DNA of 64,000 bases, taken from NCBI RefSeq assembly GCF_007922615.2, contig NZ_CP042301.2:372001-436000 (forward strand), given 5' to 3'. This stretch comes from Nitratireductor mangrovi (GTDB taxonomy: Bacteria; Pseudomonadota; Alphaproteobacteria; Rhizobiales; Rhizobiaceae). The translations under genes and the position numbers were made by a program. The notes under the pieces were generated by a model that worked only from the letters and a program-made list of their open reading frames with translations, ran no database searches and had not been told where the DNA came from. Positions 1-9,053 of this stretch are shown in pieces. Within the stretch, counting starts at the first letter, position 1. Each line of letters starts with the position of its first letter.

Positions 1-1
1 C

Positions 2-1810
2 CTGATAGTCAACGGCATCTCCGACGTGGGCAACATAACCGCCGGCGGGACCGGATTTGGTGACGAGGGGGATGACAGACTGCTTATCCTGGATTTTTCC
101 AGCGCCCTGAAGCCGGGCGAAACCTACTATGTAACCTTTGATGGCGGCAATGGCAGCGACACGGCGCAGGGCCGCGATACCGGCGGTTCGTCGTCGTTCC
201 CGGCAACCTACGACCTGCTGCTTCAGCAAGTGATGATCGGAAGTGTGGTTTACAACCTCACCAGCGTCGAGAACGTGGACGCCGGCGAGGCAGGCGATGC
301 GATCTTTGGCAACACGCTTGCCAACCTGCTTGTCGGCAATGGTGGAGACGATCAGATCCACGGCGACGATGGCCATGACACCCTGGAGGGCGGGCAGGGC
401 GACGATACGCTTTTCGGAGGCTCCGGCCACGACAATCTGACTGGCGGATCAGGCGCAGATACTCTCGATGGCGGTGGCGGTAGCGATACCGCGCTCTACG
501 CGACCGCTGGCGGAAGCGTCACGGCCGATTTGATAAATTCTGTCCCAGGTGTCGGCGACGCGGCGGGTGACACGTTCGTTTCCGTAGAAAACCTTCATGG
601 AAGCCAGCATGCCGACACGTTTTTCGGCGACGACGGCAGCAACGTCCTTAGAGGCGAGGGCGATTCCGACAATTTGCACGGAAGAGGCGGCGACGACACG
701 CTTTTCGGCGGAGCTGGCGGCGACAATCTGATAGGCGGCGCGGGCGCCGACCAGTTGGAGGGCGGAACCGGCGTTGATACCGCGGACTACTCTGCGTCGA
801 CGCAGCGCATCAACGTGAACCTTTCCAGCGGCACGGCGCTGGGCGGTGACGCGCATGGCGACACGCTGGCAGAGATCGAGAACCTGATCGGGACCAACTC
901 CTCGCTGACCGATTTCCTCACGGGCAATCATCTTGCCAATCGGATCGAGGGTCTTGCCGGCGATGATCTGATTGCAGGGCTTGGCGGTGCCGATGAGCTC
1001 ATCGGCGGAACCGGCATTGATACTGCCGACTATTCGGCGTCGACACAGCGCATCAACGTGAACCTTTCCAACGGCACGGCGCTGGGCGGTGACGCACATG
1101 GCGATACGCTTTCGGGGATCGAGAACCTGGTCGGGACCAACTCCTCGCTGACCGACTTCCTCACCGGCAACCATCTCGCCAACCGCATCGACGGCGGCGC
1201 TGGCGATGATTTGATCGCGGGATTGGGCGCCGCCGACATGCTGATTGGCGGAACCGGCGTTGACACGGCCGACTACTCGGCGTCGACGCAGCGCATCAAC
1301 GTGAACCTTTCCAACGGCACGGCGCTGGGCGGTGACGCGCATGGCGACACGCTGTCGGGCATCGAGAACCTGATCGGCACCAATGTCGCGCTGACCGACT
1401 TCCTGACCGGCGACGCCGCACCCAACCATATCCAGGGCCTGGCCGGCAATGACGAGATCAACGGCAAGGAGGGATCGGACGTCCTGGTCGGCGGGGGCGA
1501 CGACGACCTCTTCATCTTCGACACCGCGCTCGGCGCCGGCAATGTCGACACGATCGTCGATTTCGTGGTCGCGGACGACATGATCAGCCTGGCGTCGAGC
1601 ATATTCACCGGGCTCGCCGCCGGGGCCTTGACGGCCGCAGCGTTTCGCGTCGGCGCGGCCGCGGCCGATGCCGACGACCGCATCATCTACAATGCCGGCA
1701 CCGGGAGCCTGTTCTTCGACGTCGACGGCAACGGCGCGCAAGTGCAGGTCCAGTTCGCATCTCTCTCCACAGGACTGGCGCTCACCAACGACAACTTCCT
1801 CGTCGCATGA
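2..1810 (+). CDS. RTX calcium-binding exported protein, 3' part (5' end outside window)
   Basis: The frame is open through the left edge (codons from base 2), so the gene begins upstream; the GTG at 26 is only the first possible start inside the window. What is visible is a non-repetitive stretch, then glycine/aspartate nonapeptides of the GGxGxDxLx type that bind Ca2+, then three 81-residue units containing DTADYSAS and GDTLSGIENLIGTN, and a C-terminal cassette ending in NDNFLVA. The family is exported in one step by type I secretion using an uncleaved C-terminal signal and folds outside the cell on binding calcium. No catalytic domain lies in the visible part, so its activity is unknown. 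The last ~120 residues are nearly the same as those of the two M10 proteases at 10928 and 13916, suggesting a shared exporter, possibly the one at 20964-23998. Confidence 0.9.
   Translation: MIVNGISDVGNITAGGTGFGDEGDDRLLILDFSSALKPGETYYVTFDGGNGSDTAQGRDTGGSSSFPATYDLLLQQVMIGSVVYNLTSVENVDAGEAGDAIFGNTLANLLVGNGGDDQIHGDDGHDTLEGGQGDDTLFGGSGHDNLTGGSGADTLDGGGGSDTALYATAGGSVTADLINSVPGVGDAAGDTFVSVENLHGSQHADTFFGDDGSNVLRGEGDSDNLHGRGGDDTLFGGAGGDNLIGGAGADQLEGGTGVDTADYSASTQRINVNLSSGTALGGDAHGDTLAEIENLIGTNSSLTDFLTGNHLANRIEGLAGDDLIAGLGGADELIGGTGIDTADYSASTQRINVNLSNGTALGGDAHGDTLSGIENLVGTNSSLTDFLTGNHLANRIDGGAGDDLIAGLGAADMLIGGTGVDTADYSASTQRINVNLSNGTALGGDAHGDTLSGIENLIGTNVALTDFLTGDAAPNHIQGLAGNDEINGKEGSDVLVGGGDDDLFIFDTALGAGNVDTIVDFVVADDMISLASSIFTGLAAGALTAAAFRVGAAAADADDRIIYNAGTGSLFFDVDGNGAQVQVQFASLSTGLALTNDNFLVA
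780..1436 (+). repeat. Tandem 243-bp RTX-associated units (about three)
   Basis: Each unit encodes DTADYSAS, RINVNLS, GGDAHGDTL, IENL(I/V)GTN and a pair of RTX nonapeptides, with a period of 243 bases. The same unit occurs in the genes at 10928 and 13916. Confidence 0.85.
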
Positions 1811-1896
1811 GGCGGGGTGCGGCGGCAATCCGAGGCGTCTACTATCAGTGGCCGGCAATCAAGCAACCGGTCTGCAAGCAGATTTTCACGGCTTCC

Positions 1897-2748
1897 CTAG
1901 CTTTCGGCGGGCAGCCTGGCGCGAATGAACATTTTTGACTCGCTGTATTTTCTGTAATTTACGTAATATTTGAGATAGGAATTGTACTTCGGTAAGATAA
2001 ACTTCGCGATTTCCTTGGCAATTTTCTTCGGCTCGATGGGGAGGTCGGGAAATTTGTGAACCGACACGACCTTGAAGCCGATGCGTTCGAGCATGTCCGT
2101 GAGAATGGACTCTGATGTGAAGCTGAGATGATCGGGGAGGCCGAGCGGTTTCAGGATGTCTTCGGCAGAGAAGTCTGCAGCGTTGCCGGTCTGGATAAGG
2201 AACTCGCCGCCCGGCTTGATGACGCGCTTGAGGCCGCTGATGAACTCATAGGGGTTCGGCAGATGGGAGTAGACGTTCAAAAGGGATACGACGTCATACT
2301 GGCGCGGATGTGTCGCGAGGTCGAAATAGTCCACGTTGAGGTTACGCTTCTTGGCAGAAGCCTGCTTCGTCACGTTCGGTTCCGAACCGACGACGTCGAT
2401 CGAGCCATGTGACCGCTCGGTCAGCGTTTCGATAAACTCGCCGTACCCGCAGCCGATATCCAGCCACGACCCGATGCCCGCGAACCCGTCGGGGAAAATC
2501 TCCGGGAGAAATCGACGATATTCCGCCTTGACGCCGGGATTGTAGTGGACATTGGCGTCCAGATCCTGCTCGCCGTGATGCTGGCCGATCGCGGTCGCGA
2601 TCTCGATGGTCTCTTCATCCGGGCGCTCGCGGATGTAAAGCAGGCCGCATCCCTTGCATCGTACCAGCCAGAAGCCGTTCTCCCGAAGAAACGGTTCGGT
2701 CTCTCCAGAATGGCAGTTGTAACAATCCACGGTCGTTGTTTTTGTCAC
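1897..2748 (-). CDS. SAM-dependent methyltransferase with N-terminal zinc-ribbon
   Basis: I place the start at GTG 2748, giving 283 residues, because the protein then opens with a recognisable domain (VDCYNCHSG, then VRCKGCGLLY), a CxxC...CxxC zinc ribbon typical of this methyltransferase group. A longer reading to 3024 is Arg/Cys-rich without family features and would run over the divergent promoter region. A class I methyltransferase fold follows, with SAM motif I in LDIGCGYGEF and the usual acidic residue in VVGSEPN. The conserved LNVYSHLPNP stretch fits the Methyltransf_11/23-like group. Enzymes of this type modify sugars or lipids of surface polysaccharides. It is divergent from the DUF4838 gene and close to an acetamidino-sugar operon, so a glycan substrate is likely but not proven. 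Confidence 0.82.
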   Translation of the reverse strand: MTKTTTVDCYNCHSGETEPFLRENGFWLVRCKGCGLLYIRERPDEETIEIATAIGQHHGEQDLDANVHYNPGVKAEYRRFLPEIFPDGFAGIGSWLDIGCGYGEFIETLTERSHGSIDVVGSEPNVTKQASAKKRNLNVDYFDLATHPRQYDVVSLLNVYSHLPNPYEFISGLKRVIKPGGEFLIQTGNAADFSAEDILKPLGLPDHLSFTSESILTDMLERIGFKVVSVHKFPDLPIEPKKIAKEIAKFILPKYNSYLKYYVNYRKYSESKMFIRARLPAES

Positions 2749-3050
2749 TCTATCGGTCCCAATCTCTGCAGCCCTGCCTTCCGACAGCCGGCTCCCAGCG
2801 CCGGGCTCTATACCACTCGCAAGTCGATTTCGGGCGTGGAGCAAGCAGCATCGCGTGGCATCTATCAAGGCATGCCAACCATGTCGAGCGCTCATCGAAA
2901 CCGCGCGCCGATTGGTCGATGGCCGGATTGCGGAATGGCCGGAACGCGGCGCGACGATCCGCGACATCGGGCAGCACGCGCCGGCAAAGCGGTAGCATCG
3001 ACAGCAGGCTTGCGTTAAGGCCAAGGTACCGAAGGGAAGACAGCACGCTC
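2749..3050. other. Divergent intergenic region
   Basis: This 302-base gap separates the starts of the methyltransferase (minus) and the DUF4838 gene (plus), so it must hold both promoters. Open frames cross it on both strands but lack codon or family support. I see no convincing -35/-10 pair or strong dyad. Confidence 0.5.
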
Positions 3051-5156
3051 ATGACATCTACGGGAGAGCACCGTTCGCCACTTCTGTCCCCGCTGGGGCG
3101 CGGAAACCGGGCACTGGGCGTATTGGTCCTGTTGGGTGTCTTCCTCGGCTGGTCTCACACGGCGATTTCCGCCGCCTGCACGCCAGGTGAAACGACGCTG
3201 TCGTTGGAGCGTCCGGCTGGTTTCAGCGATGGTAGTGAAATCGACCAGCGTCGACTGCAGTTCCTCGAGCGGGAGGCTGCGGTCATCTTCAAAGGCCCTG
3301 CGGAAACCTCAAGCGAGTGCAGCTTCCGGCTGAAGCTGACGCTCGACGGGCCGGTGTCGGATATCGAGGACCTGACGAACCAGAGCTTTCGCATCGAAAG
3401 CGATGATGGGTCGGCGGCGGTCGTCGCACCCTCGACGCTCGGGCTGGTTTATGGGTTCTACGAGGTGCTGGACCGTCTCGGCGTTCGCTTCATTTCCCCA
3501 AACCAGACCCTGCTGCCTGAACATGTCGATTGGCAGGCTCTGCCCGCGCGACTGCACGTCGCTCCGCGTGTCGAACACAGGGGGTTCTGGACATTCGGCG
3601 AGGGGCTCGACCGTGAATTTCTTCTATGGGCGGGCCGCAACCGTTTCAATGTGGTGGGCGGCGAGTTCGGAGATGGAGAGGGACTGCGGGAAGTATTTGC
3701 CATCGCGCGGTGGGGCGGCGGTCACGATGTGATCTCCACGCTGACGCCAACCGACCAAGCCGTGGACGGGACCATGTTGGTCGAGGTGCATCCCGAATGG
3801 TTTGGCTCGAAAGCGTCGCCGAACTCCATCCCGTTCGGCAAGCACAGCTATCGCAATCCGTGCTTCGGGGACGAAGGCTACGTCGACTTCTTTCGGTCGC
3901 GACTTGACGCCAAACTGGCCGAGGACCGCTATTCCGGTGATGACTTCATAAACATATGGCCATCGGACAGCCCGGCGCTTCTGGTCGACAGCGCGTGTCG
4001 GCGTCCGGAGGGATCGGACGGCGCGCTCGATGATCTGCTATCTTTCTATACGCGCCTCGCCGCGGACCAGCCAGACCGCGCGGCAGAGGTCGGGGATGAC
4101 CGGCCCACCATTGCAGGAATTGGCTACTACGGCTCCTACGACGTTTCGTCGGCCAATGCCGAATTGGCGCCGGCGCCCGCCGAGCATGGCTATCTGCACA
4201 TATTCTACAACAACGTCAGGAGCTACAGGGTCGGCTTCTTCAACGGCCAGAGCGATCTGAATCGACAATTCGCGACGATGCTGGAGCAAAGCGTGGCTAC
4301 GCTTGGTTACGAACGGTTCGGGATCGTCGACTACCACAACTATTCGCTCTATTCCGGCATGCTTTCTGCCAACCTCCGTACGCTGCAAGCCGAACTTGAG
4401 CGGTTTGACGATCTTGGCATGAGCTTCTACGCATACATGCACCCCAGTCTCCGTCAAACAATTCCCGAGATGCTGCTCAATCGCATGATCTCGCGCATGA
4501 CTTTCAACGGAGACAGTACCGAAGAGCTCTTCCAGGACTTCGTGAGACGCTATTTCGGCGGCGATCAAGCCGCTGCCGATGCACTGGAGGCGCTGGACGT
4601 CGTACTGTCACACCGCGCGGAAATGTTTGGGCCGGAGTCTTCGCTGTCGCTGATCCTGCTGTCGGAAATCGTCTATGCCGAACCGCCGCTTGGCTCTGCC
4701 GAGATAGCCGGCTTCGCCGAGGCACTCCTCAACGGGACGCCGGTCGACCTTCCTGTCATCCGCGTCGGTCTGGTGGAGCCCTTTCGCTCTTCCGGACCCG
4801 GACTAGTGGCGCTGATCGAAATGCTGAAGCGGGCGGAGGAAGGCCTGCAACGCCATTCTGCCGCCGGAGGCGCCCAACAGGAGCGCCGCAAGGAGGCGCT
4901 CGCTCGGGAAATCCGGCGTGTCCGCCTGATCCACGAGCAGCTTCGCCACTATGCCGAAGCATACCTTGCAGCGTTTGAAGGGCGCACCGAGGCTTGCGTT
5001 GCGGAGAAGGGGAAGTTTGACAAGGGCCTCGCCTCGCTCGATGAAATGGAATGGCCCGGATACATATCGCGCCTGCCCGGTTTCGAAACCAAGTCATCCT
5101 ATCTCGGCAGGCAGAAGACTTTTCGCGCCCATCTGGAGGCTGAACTTTGCGACTGA
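3051..5156 (+). CDS. Secreted DUF4838-type (glycoside-hydrolase-like) protein
   Basis: The start ATG 3051 follows a GAAGGGAAGA ribosome site and gives a 701-residue protein with a long basic N-region, a hydrophobic core (ALGVLVLLGVFLGW) and a likely cleavage near HTAISAAC, so it is exported to the periplasm or beyond. An N-terminal domain ending in LGLVYGFYEVLDRLGVRF resembles the small domain that precedes alpha-glucuronidase and GH20-type barrels. EHRGFWTFG starts the barrel-like region seen in DUF4838 proteins, and the C-terminal ~150 residues are helical and charged. DUF4838 proteins are thought to act on polysaccharides but have no assigned substrate. Placement beside surface-glycan genes suggests trimming or remodelling of the polymer made here. 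The family call is by eye and catalytic residues are not identified. Confidence 0.72.
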   Translation: MTSTGEHRSPLLSPLGRGNRALGVLVLLGVFLGWSHTAISAACTPGETTLSLERPAGFSDGSEIDQRRLQFLEREAAVIFKGPAETSSECSFRLKLTLDGPVSDIEDLTNQSFRIESDDGSAAVVAPSTLGLVYGFYEVLDRLGVRFISPNQTLLPEHVDWQALPARLHVAPRVEHRGFWTFGEGLDREFLLWAGRNRFNVVGGEFGDGEGLREVFAIARWGGGHDVISTLTPTDQAVDGTMLVEVHPEWFGSKASPNSIPFGKHSYRNPCFGDEGYVDFFRSRLDAKLAEDRYSGDDFINIWPSDSPALLVDSACRRPEGSDGALDDLLSFYTRLAADQPDRAAEVGDDRPTIAGIGYYGSYDVSSANAELAPAPAEHGYLHIFYNNVRSYRVGFFNGQSDLNRQFATMLEQSVATLGYERFGIVDYHNYSLYSGMLSANLRTLQAELERFDDLGMSFYAYMHPSLRQTIPEMLLNRMISRMTFNGDSTEELFQDFVRRYFGGDQAAADALEALDVVLSHRAEMFGPESSLSLILLSEIVYAEPPLGSAEIAGFAEALLNGTPVDLPVIRVGLVEPFRSSGPGLVALIEMLKRAEEGLQRHSAAGGAQQERRKEALAREIRRVRLIHEQLRHYAEAYLAAFEGRTEACVAEKGKFDKGLASLDEMEWPGYISRLPGFETKSSYLGRQKTFRAHLEAELCD

Positions 5157-5303
5157 TCAGCCGGATGAGGCACGGGGTGGAAAAACAATCGTTCGGACAG
5201 TAGAAGGACAGCGCGCTTCACCTCGAATGCGTGCCGATGAGACCGCCGCCAGACCTATGAGCAGGTCGCGCGCGATCCAGCGAAAAATCAGGAGCTAGAA
5301 CTG

Positions 5304-6446
5304 GTGGCGGACAAGCGACCCTATCAAATATGCACGAACTGCGTGATGGACACGTCAGACGCCAAGATCGAGTTCGACGACAACGGCGTCTGCGATCATT
5401 GCCGCGACTTCAAGGCGAACGTCGAGCCCAACTGGCATACGGACGAACGCGGCAATGCCGAACTCGAGCGCATCGTCGCGCGGATCCGCGCGGAAGGCGA
5501 AGGCAAGGAGTTCGACAGCATTCTGGGCCTGAGCGGCGGGCTCGACAGTTCCTACATGCTGCACATGGCGGTCACCCGCTACAAGCTGCGGCCCCTGGTG
5601 TTTCACGTCGACGGCGGCTGGAACTCACGCATCGCCGTCCACAACATCGAGGCGCTGGTCGAAAAGCTCGGGCTCGATCTCTATACGGAAGTCATCAATT
5701 GGGAGGAGATGAAGGACTTCCAGCATGCCTTCTTCAAGGCCTCGGTGCCGCATATCGACATTCCGCAGGATCACGCCTTCATCGCGACCCTTTACAACTT
5801 CGCCGACAAGCATGGCATCAAATACATCCTCAACGGCGGCAACTACTCGACCGAATGCGTCCGCAACCCGCTCGAATGGCTATATTACGGGACCGACATG
5901 GCCCAGATCCGGGACATCCACGGCCAGTTCGGGACGCGTCCGCTCAAGACCTATCCCCTGAGCAACATCTTCAGGCACAAGATCTATCTGCGCTATGTCC
6001 GCGGCATCCAGGTGATCAGGATGCTCAACTACATTCCCTATACCAAGGAAATCGCGAAGAAGACGCTCGCCGACGAGTACGGATGGGAGGCCTATCCGCA
6101 GAAGCATTTCGAGTCGCGCTTCACCCGCTTCTTCGAATCGTACTGGATGCCGACGAAGTTTGGCTACGACACCCGGCGCGTGCAGTTCTCCAGCCTGATC
6201 CTGACAGGCCAGATGACGCGTGAAGAAGCGCTGAAGGAGTTGGAGAAGCCGGCCTACGATCCCGAGACCATCGAGCACGACATCGCATTCGTCGCCTCCA
6301 AGCTGGGCATAACCACTGATCAGCTGATGTCTTATCACGCGTTGCCAAACAAGACTTTCCGGGACTACAAGAACCAGTACTACTGGTTCGATCTGGGCGC
6401 CCGCGCCCTCAAGCTGCTTGGAATTGAGCGCGCGATAAAGCGATGA
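5304..6446 (+). CDS. N-acetyl sugar amidotransferase (WbpG/PseA family)
   Basis: This 380-residue protein starts at GTG 5304, nine bases after an AGGAG ribosome site at 5290-5294. Zinc-binding pairs C10xxC13 and C30xxC33 precede a PP-loop ATPase motif SGGLDSS (77-83), followed by LNGGNYSTECVRNP. That is the signature of the N-acetyl sugar amidotransferases (WbpG, PseA, LegI-like), which adenylate an N-acetyl group and replace oxygen with ammonia to make an acetamidino sugar for O-antigen, capsule or flagellar glycan. Its ammonia comes from a HisH-type glutaminase through a HisF-like partner, and both are encoded directly downstream; the hisH-like ATG overlaps this stop codon by four bases. 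The actual sugar nucleotide cannot be read from sequence. Confidence 0.92.
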   Translation: MADKRPYQICTNCVMDTSDAKIEFDDNGVCDHCRDFKANVEPNWHTDERGNAELERIVARIRAEGEGKEFDSILGLSGGLDSSYMLHMAVTRYKLRPLVFHVDGGWNSRIAVHNIEALVEKLGLDLYTEVINWEEMKDFQHAFFKASVPHIDIPQDHAFIATLYNFADKHGIKYILNGGNYSTECVRNPLEWLYYGTDMAQIRDIHGQFGTRPLKTYPLSNIFRHKIYLRYVRGIQVIRMLNYIPYTKEIAKKTLADEYGWEAYPQKHFESRFTRFFESYWMPTKFGYDTRRVQFSSLILTGQMTREEALKELEKPAYDPETIEHDIAFVASKLGITTDQLMSYHALPNKTFRDYKNQYYWFDLGARALKLLGIERAIKR

Positions 6447-7054
6447 TCACCGTCCTCGACTACGGCTCCGGCAACATTGCCGCGATCGCCAATCTGTTGC
6501 GGCTTTCGAACCTGCCTCACGCAGTGGTGCAAACGCCCGACGGATTGTCGGAAGCCAATCACATCATCCTGCCGGGGGTCGGCGCGTTCGACAACACGAT
6601 GGCGTCGTTCAGAAGGTCGGGCGTCGAGGCGGCTCTGCACGAGAGAACCCAGGCCGGCGCTGCCCTGCTGGGCATTTGCGTTGGAATGCAGGTGCTTGCA
6701 GAGGCCAGTGACGAGGGAACCGAGCCGGGGCTTAACCTCGTTCCGGGGCGGGTGCGGCGATTTGATCCGCAGACGATCGACTGTCCGTCCAAGGTGCCGC
6801 ATATGGGCTGGAACGCCATCAAGCCGACCGGCCCGCACCCGCTTCTCGAGGGGATCGACCTCGAGCGCGGTTTCTATTTCCTGCACAGCTACTATTTCGA
6901 CTGCGCCGACGCGGGGCATGCGCTGGCGGTAACAGAGCATGGCAGGCCGTTCCACTGCGCGGTCGGCAACGGTCGCGTCTTCGGTGTCCAGTTCCATCCC
7001 GAGAAGAGCCATGACAACGGGGTGCGCCTGTTCCAGAATTTCATGAGCCTCTGA
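6443..7054 (+). CDS. hisH: HisH-like glutamine amidotransferase paired with the sugar amidotransferase
   Basis: The 203-residue class I glutamine amidotransferase has the full catalytic set: Cys79 in LLGICVGMQ, His185 and Glu187 in VQFHPEKSH, and an oxyanion-loop region GVGAFD. In histidine synthesis HisH feeds ammonia to HisF; in wbpG-hisH2-hisF2 clusters the paralogues feed an acetamidino-sugar amidotransferase. The ATG overlaps the stop of the upstream amidotransferase (ATGA at 6443), so the two are translationally coupled, and the hisF-like gene starts four bases after its stop. No other histidine genes are in the window. The context therefore favours the polysaccharide role over histidine biosynthesis, although the sequence alone would be called HisH. 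Confidence 0.92.
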   Translation: MITVLDYGSGNIAAIANLLRLSNLPHAVVQTPDGLSEANHIILPGVGAFDNTMASFRRSGVEAALHERTQAGAALLGICVGMQVLAEASDEGTEPGLNLVPGRVRRFDPQTIDCPSKVPHMGWNAIKPTGPHPLLEGIDLERGFYFLHSYYFDCADAGHALAVTEHGRPFHCAVGNGRVFGVQFHPEKSHDNGVRLFQNFMSL

Positions 7055-7057
7055 TCG

Positions 7058-7813
7058 ATGTTGAGACCACGCATCATCCCGTGCCTGCTGTTGCACGATG
7101 GCGGTCTGGTAAAGACGCGCCGCTTCGGTGAGCCACGCTATGTCGGGGATCCCATCAACGCTGTGAAGATATTCAACGAGAAGCAGGTCGACGAACTCTG
7201 CTTCCTCGACATCGACGCGACATCCAAGGGGCAGGAGCCGGACTTTGATCTCCTGCGCAAGATCGCCGTCGAGAGCCGCATGCCGCTATGCTATGGCGGC
7301 GGAATCAGGACCGCGGAGCAGGCCGAGCGCATCATCAAGCTGGGCGTGGAAAAGATTTCCGTCAGCGCCGCGGCCCTGGAGCGGCCGGAACTTATCTCCG
7401 AGATCGCGGCTGCCATTGGACGCCAGAGCGTGTCGGTGGTGCTCGACGTCAAGGCGAATCGTTTTCCCTTTAAGGGCTACACCGTTCTGACCCACAACGG
7501 CACAAGGAAGACAGGCGCCGACCCGGTAGCGTTTGCGGCGCAGGCGCAGGCGCTGGGCGCCGGCGAGATCGTCATCAACTCGATCGATCGCGACGGCATG
7601 ATGGAAGGCTACGATATCGATCTTGCACGAGCGGTTCGAGCGGCGACCGACATCCCGATGACCGTCGTCGGCGGCGCCGGCAAGGTCGAGGACATGCAAG
7701 CGCTTCTCGACGCCATCGGCACGGCGGGCGCCGCGGCCGGCAGCCTGTTCGTGTTCAAGGGAAAATATCGGGCGGTCTTGATCAACTACAGCCGTCCGCA
7801 GGCGAACGGCTAG
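7058..7813 (+). CDS. hisF: HisF-like (betaalpha)8 partner of the amidotransferase, catalytic Asp11 replaced
   Basis: The 251-residue protein follows the HisF barrel throughout: RIIPCL at the N-terminus, ELCFLDIDAT, CYGGGIRT, INSIDRDGMMEGYD and VVGGAGK phosphate-binding loops. Residue 11, one of two catalytic aspartates in Thermotoga maritima HisF, is Leu here (codon 7088-7090, in PCLLLHDG where HisF has PCLDVKDG), while Asp130 is kept in VVLDVK. The loss argues that it no longer makes the imidazole ring and instead acts as an ammonia conduit between the HisH-like subunit and the WbpG-type enzyme. Known HisF2 proteins from O-antigen loci fit this role; the inference from residue 11 is mine. 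Confidence 0.9.
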   Translation: MLRPRIIPCLLLHDGGLVKTRRFGEPRYVGDPINAVKIFNEKQVDELCFLDIDATSKGQEPDFDLLRKIAVESRMPLCYGGGIRTAEQAERIIKLGVEKISVSAAALERPELISEIAAAIGRQSVSVVLDVKANRFPFKGYTVLTHNGTRKTGADPVAFAAQAQALGAGEIVINSIDRDGMMEGYDIDLARAVRAATDIPMTVVGGAGKVEDMQALLDAIGTAGAAAGSLFVFKGKYRAVLINYSRPQANG

Positions 7814-7817
7814 ATCA

Positions 7818-9053
7818 ATGTCAGTTCAAGCATCGCAGGGCAGCGCCGAAGGGCCGGCCGGCGGAAAGCTCAAGATCCTGATGATTTGCGAGTTCTTCAA
7901 TGCAGAACTCGGGTTCCAGGAAAACCTTCTCGTCAAATATTATCGGAAATTCGGACATGACGTGACCGTCGTGACGTCGACCTATCTGTCGGTGTTCGAC
8001 TATTACGCCGGCCGACATGACAAGAACGCTCTGGGCTCGGTCGAGCATCATCTTGGCGCCAAGATTGTGCGCCTGCCGTTCCGCTATAACCTGCTCAACA
8101 AGCTCAAGGCCTATCGCGGCGTTGGCAAACTGCTGAACGAAGAACGGCCCGACCTGATTTTCGTCCATGATATCACACCGAATTTTCCGGAGATCGCGCG
8201 CTACCTGCGGGCGAACCCGACGGTTCCCATGATCATGGACTTTCACGTCGACTATTCGAACTCGGGCAAGAACTGGCTGTCCCTGAAGATACTCCACGGC
8301 GTGATCCGCAAATATTTCCTCGACAGGGCCCGACATTACATCCGCCGCTATTTCCCCATAGTACCCGCAGGGTTCGATTTCCTGAACGAAGTATACAAGG
8401 TTCCGCGCGACGAAATGGAACTGCTGCCGTTGGGGGCCGACGTCGACCTGGTGGAAGAGGTTCGGGCGCAGAACCTGCGTGGCGAGATCCGTGCGCGATA
8501 CGGCATCCCTGACGATGCGTTCGTCATTGTGACCGGCGGCAAGCTGGAACGCCGCAAGAGGCTGGAACTGCTCGCCGGAGCGGTCCGCGCCATCGGCCGG
8601 CCTGACGTTCACGTGCTGGTGGCGGGGGCATTTCCTCCGGACGATCCGGGTTACAAGGCGGTCGTCGAAGAAGCGGCCGGCGAGGCCTTGCCGCGTATTC
8701 ATTTCGCGGGATGGCTGGCTGCGCCGGAGATGTTTGCGCATATGCAGGCTGCCGACATCGCGGTATTCCCGGCGAGCCAGTCGGTTCTGTGGCTGCAGGC
8801 CGTCGCATGCCATCTGCCGCTGATCGTGGGCGACACCGGAAACCAGGATGTTTCCTACGTCAACGCCCACGGAAACATTGTCATCCTCAGGGGCAACGAG
8901 ATTTCTGCCGAGGGCCTTGTCGCAGCAATCGAGCCGCTCATCCTTGATCCGGAGCGCTGCCGAGCCATGGCCGGGGGAGCGGTTCGGGCGACCTCGGAAC
9001 TGCTGGACTGGAACAATCTCGTGCAGCGGACGCTGCGCTTCAACCAGGGCTGA
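7818..9053 (+). CDS. Family 4-type glycosyltransferase
   Basis: This 411-residue GT-B enzyme begins with a Rossmann strand (KLKILMICEFFNAELGFQE), has an N-terminal acceptor domain with FVHDITPNFPE, and carries the C-terminal nucleotide-sugar domain: VTGGKLERRKRLELLAGAV, HFAGWLAAPEMFAHMQAADIAVFPASQS. The first of these is the usual GT4 strand before the donor-binding loop. It is the last gene of the amidotransferase operon, starting four bases after the hisF-like stop, so it probably adds a sugar of the same repeat unit on the cytoplasmic face of the inner membrane. Its final 14 bases overlap the convergent Wzy-like gene. Donor and acceptor are unknown. Confidence 0.88.
   Translation: MSVQASQGSAEGPAGGKLKILMICEFFNAELGFQENLLVKYYRKFGHDVTVVTSTYLSVFDYYAGRHDKNALGSVEHHLGAKIVRLPFRYNLLNKLKAYRGVGKLLNEERPDLIFVHDITPNFPEIARYLRANPTVPMIMDFHVDYSNSGKNWLSLKILHGVIRKYFLDRARHYIRRYFPIVPAGFDFLNEVYKVPRDEMELLPLGADVDLVEEVRAQNLRGEIRARYGIPDDAFVIVTGGKLERRKRLELLAGAVRAIGRPDVHVLVAGAFPPDDPGYKAVVEEAAGEALPRIHFAGWLAAPEMFAHMQAADIAVFPASQSVLWLQAVACHLPLIVGDTGNQDVSYVNAHGNIVILRGNEISAEGLVAAIEPLILDPERCRAMAGGAVRATSELLDWNNLVQRTLRFNQG

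Noticed and set aside
449..1858. Long minus-strand open frame opposite the partial RTX gene
   Set aside because: Antisense to RTX repeats; the repeat period keeps the opposite strand open. It has no ribosome site or family match.
6443..7813. hisH and hisF as part of histidine biosynthesis
   Set aside because: No hisA, hisB, hisE or hisI is nearby, the genes are coupled to a sugar amidotransferase, and HisF residue 11 is not Asp.
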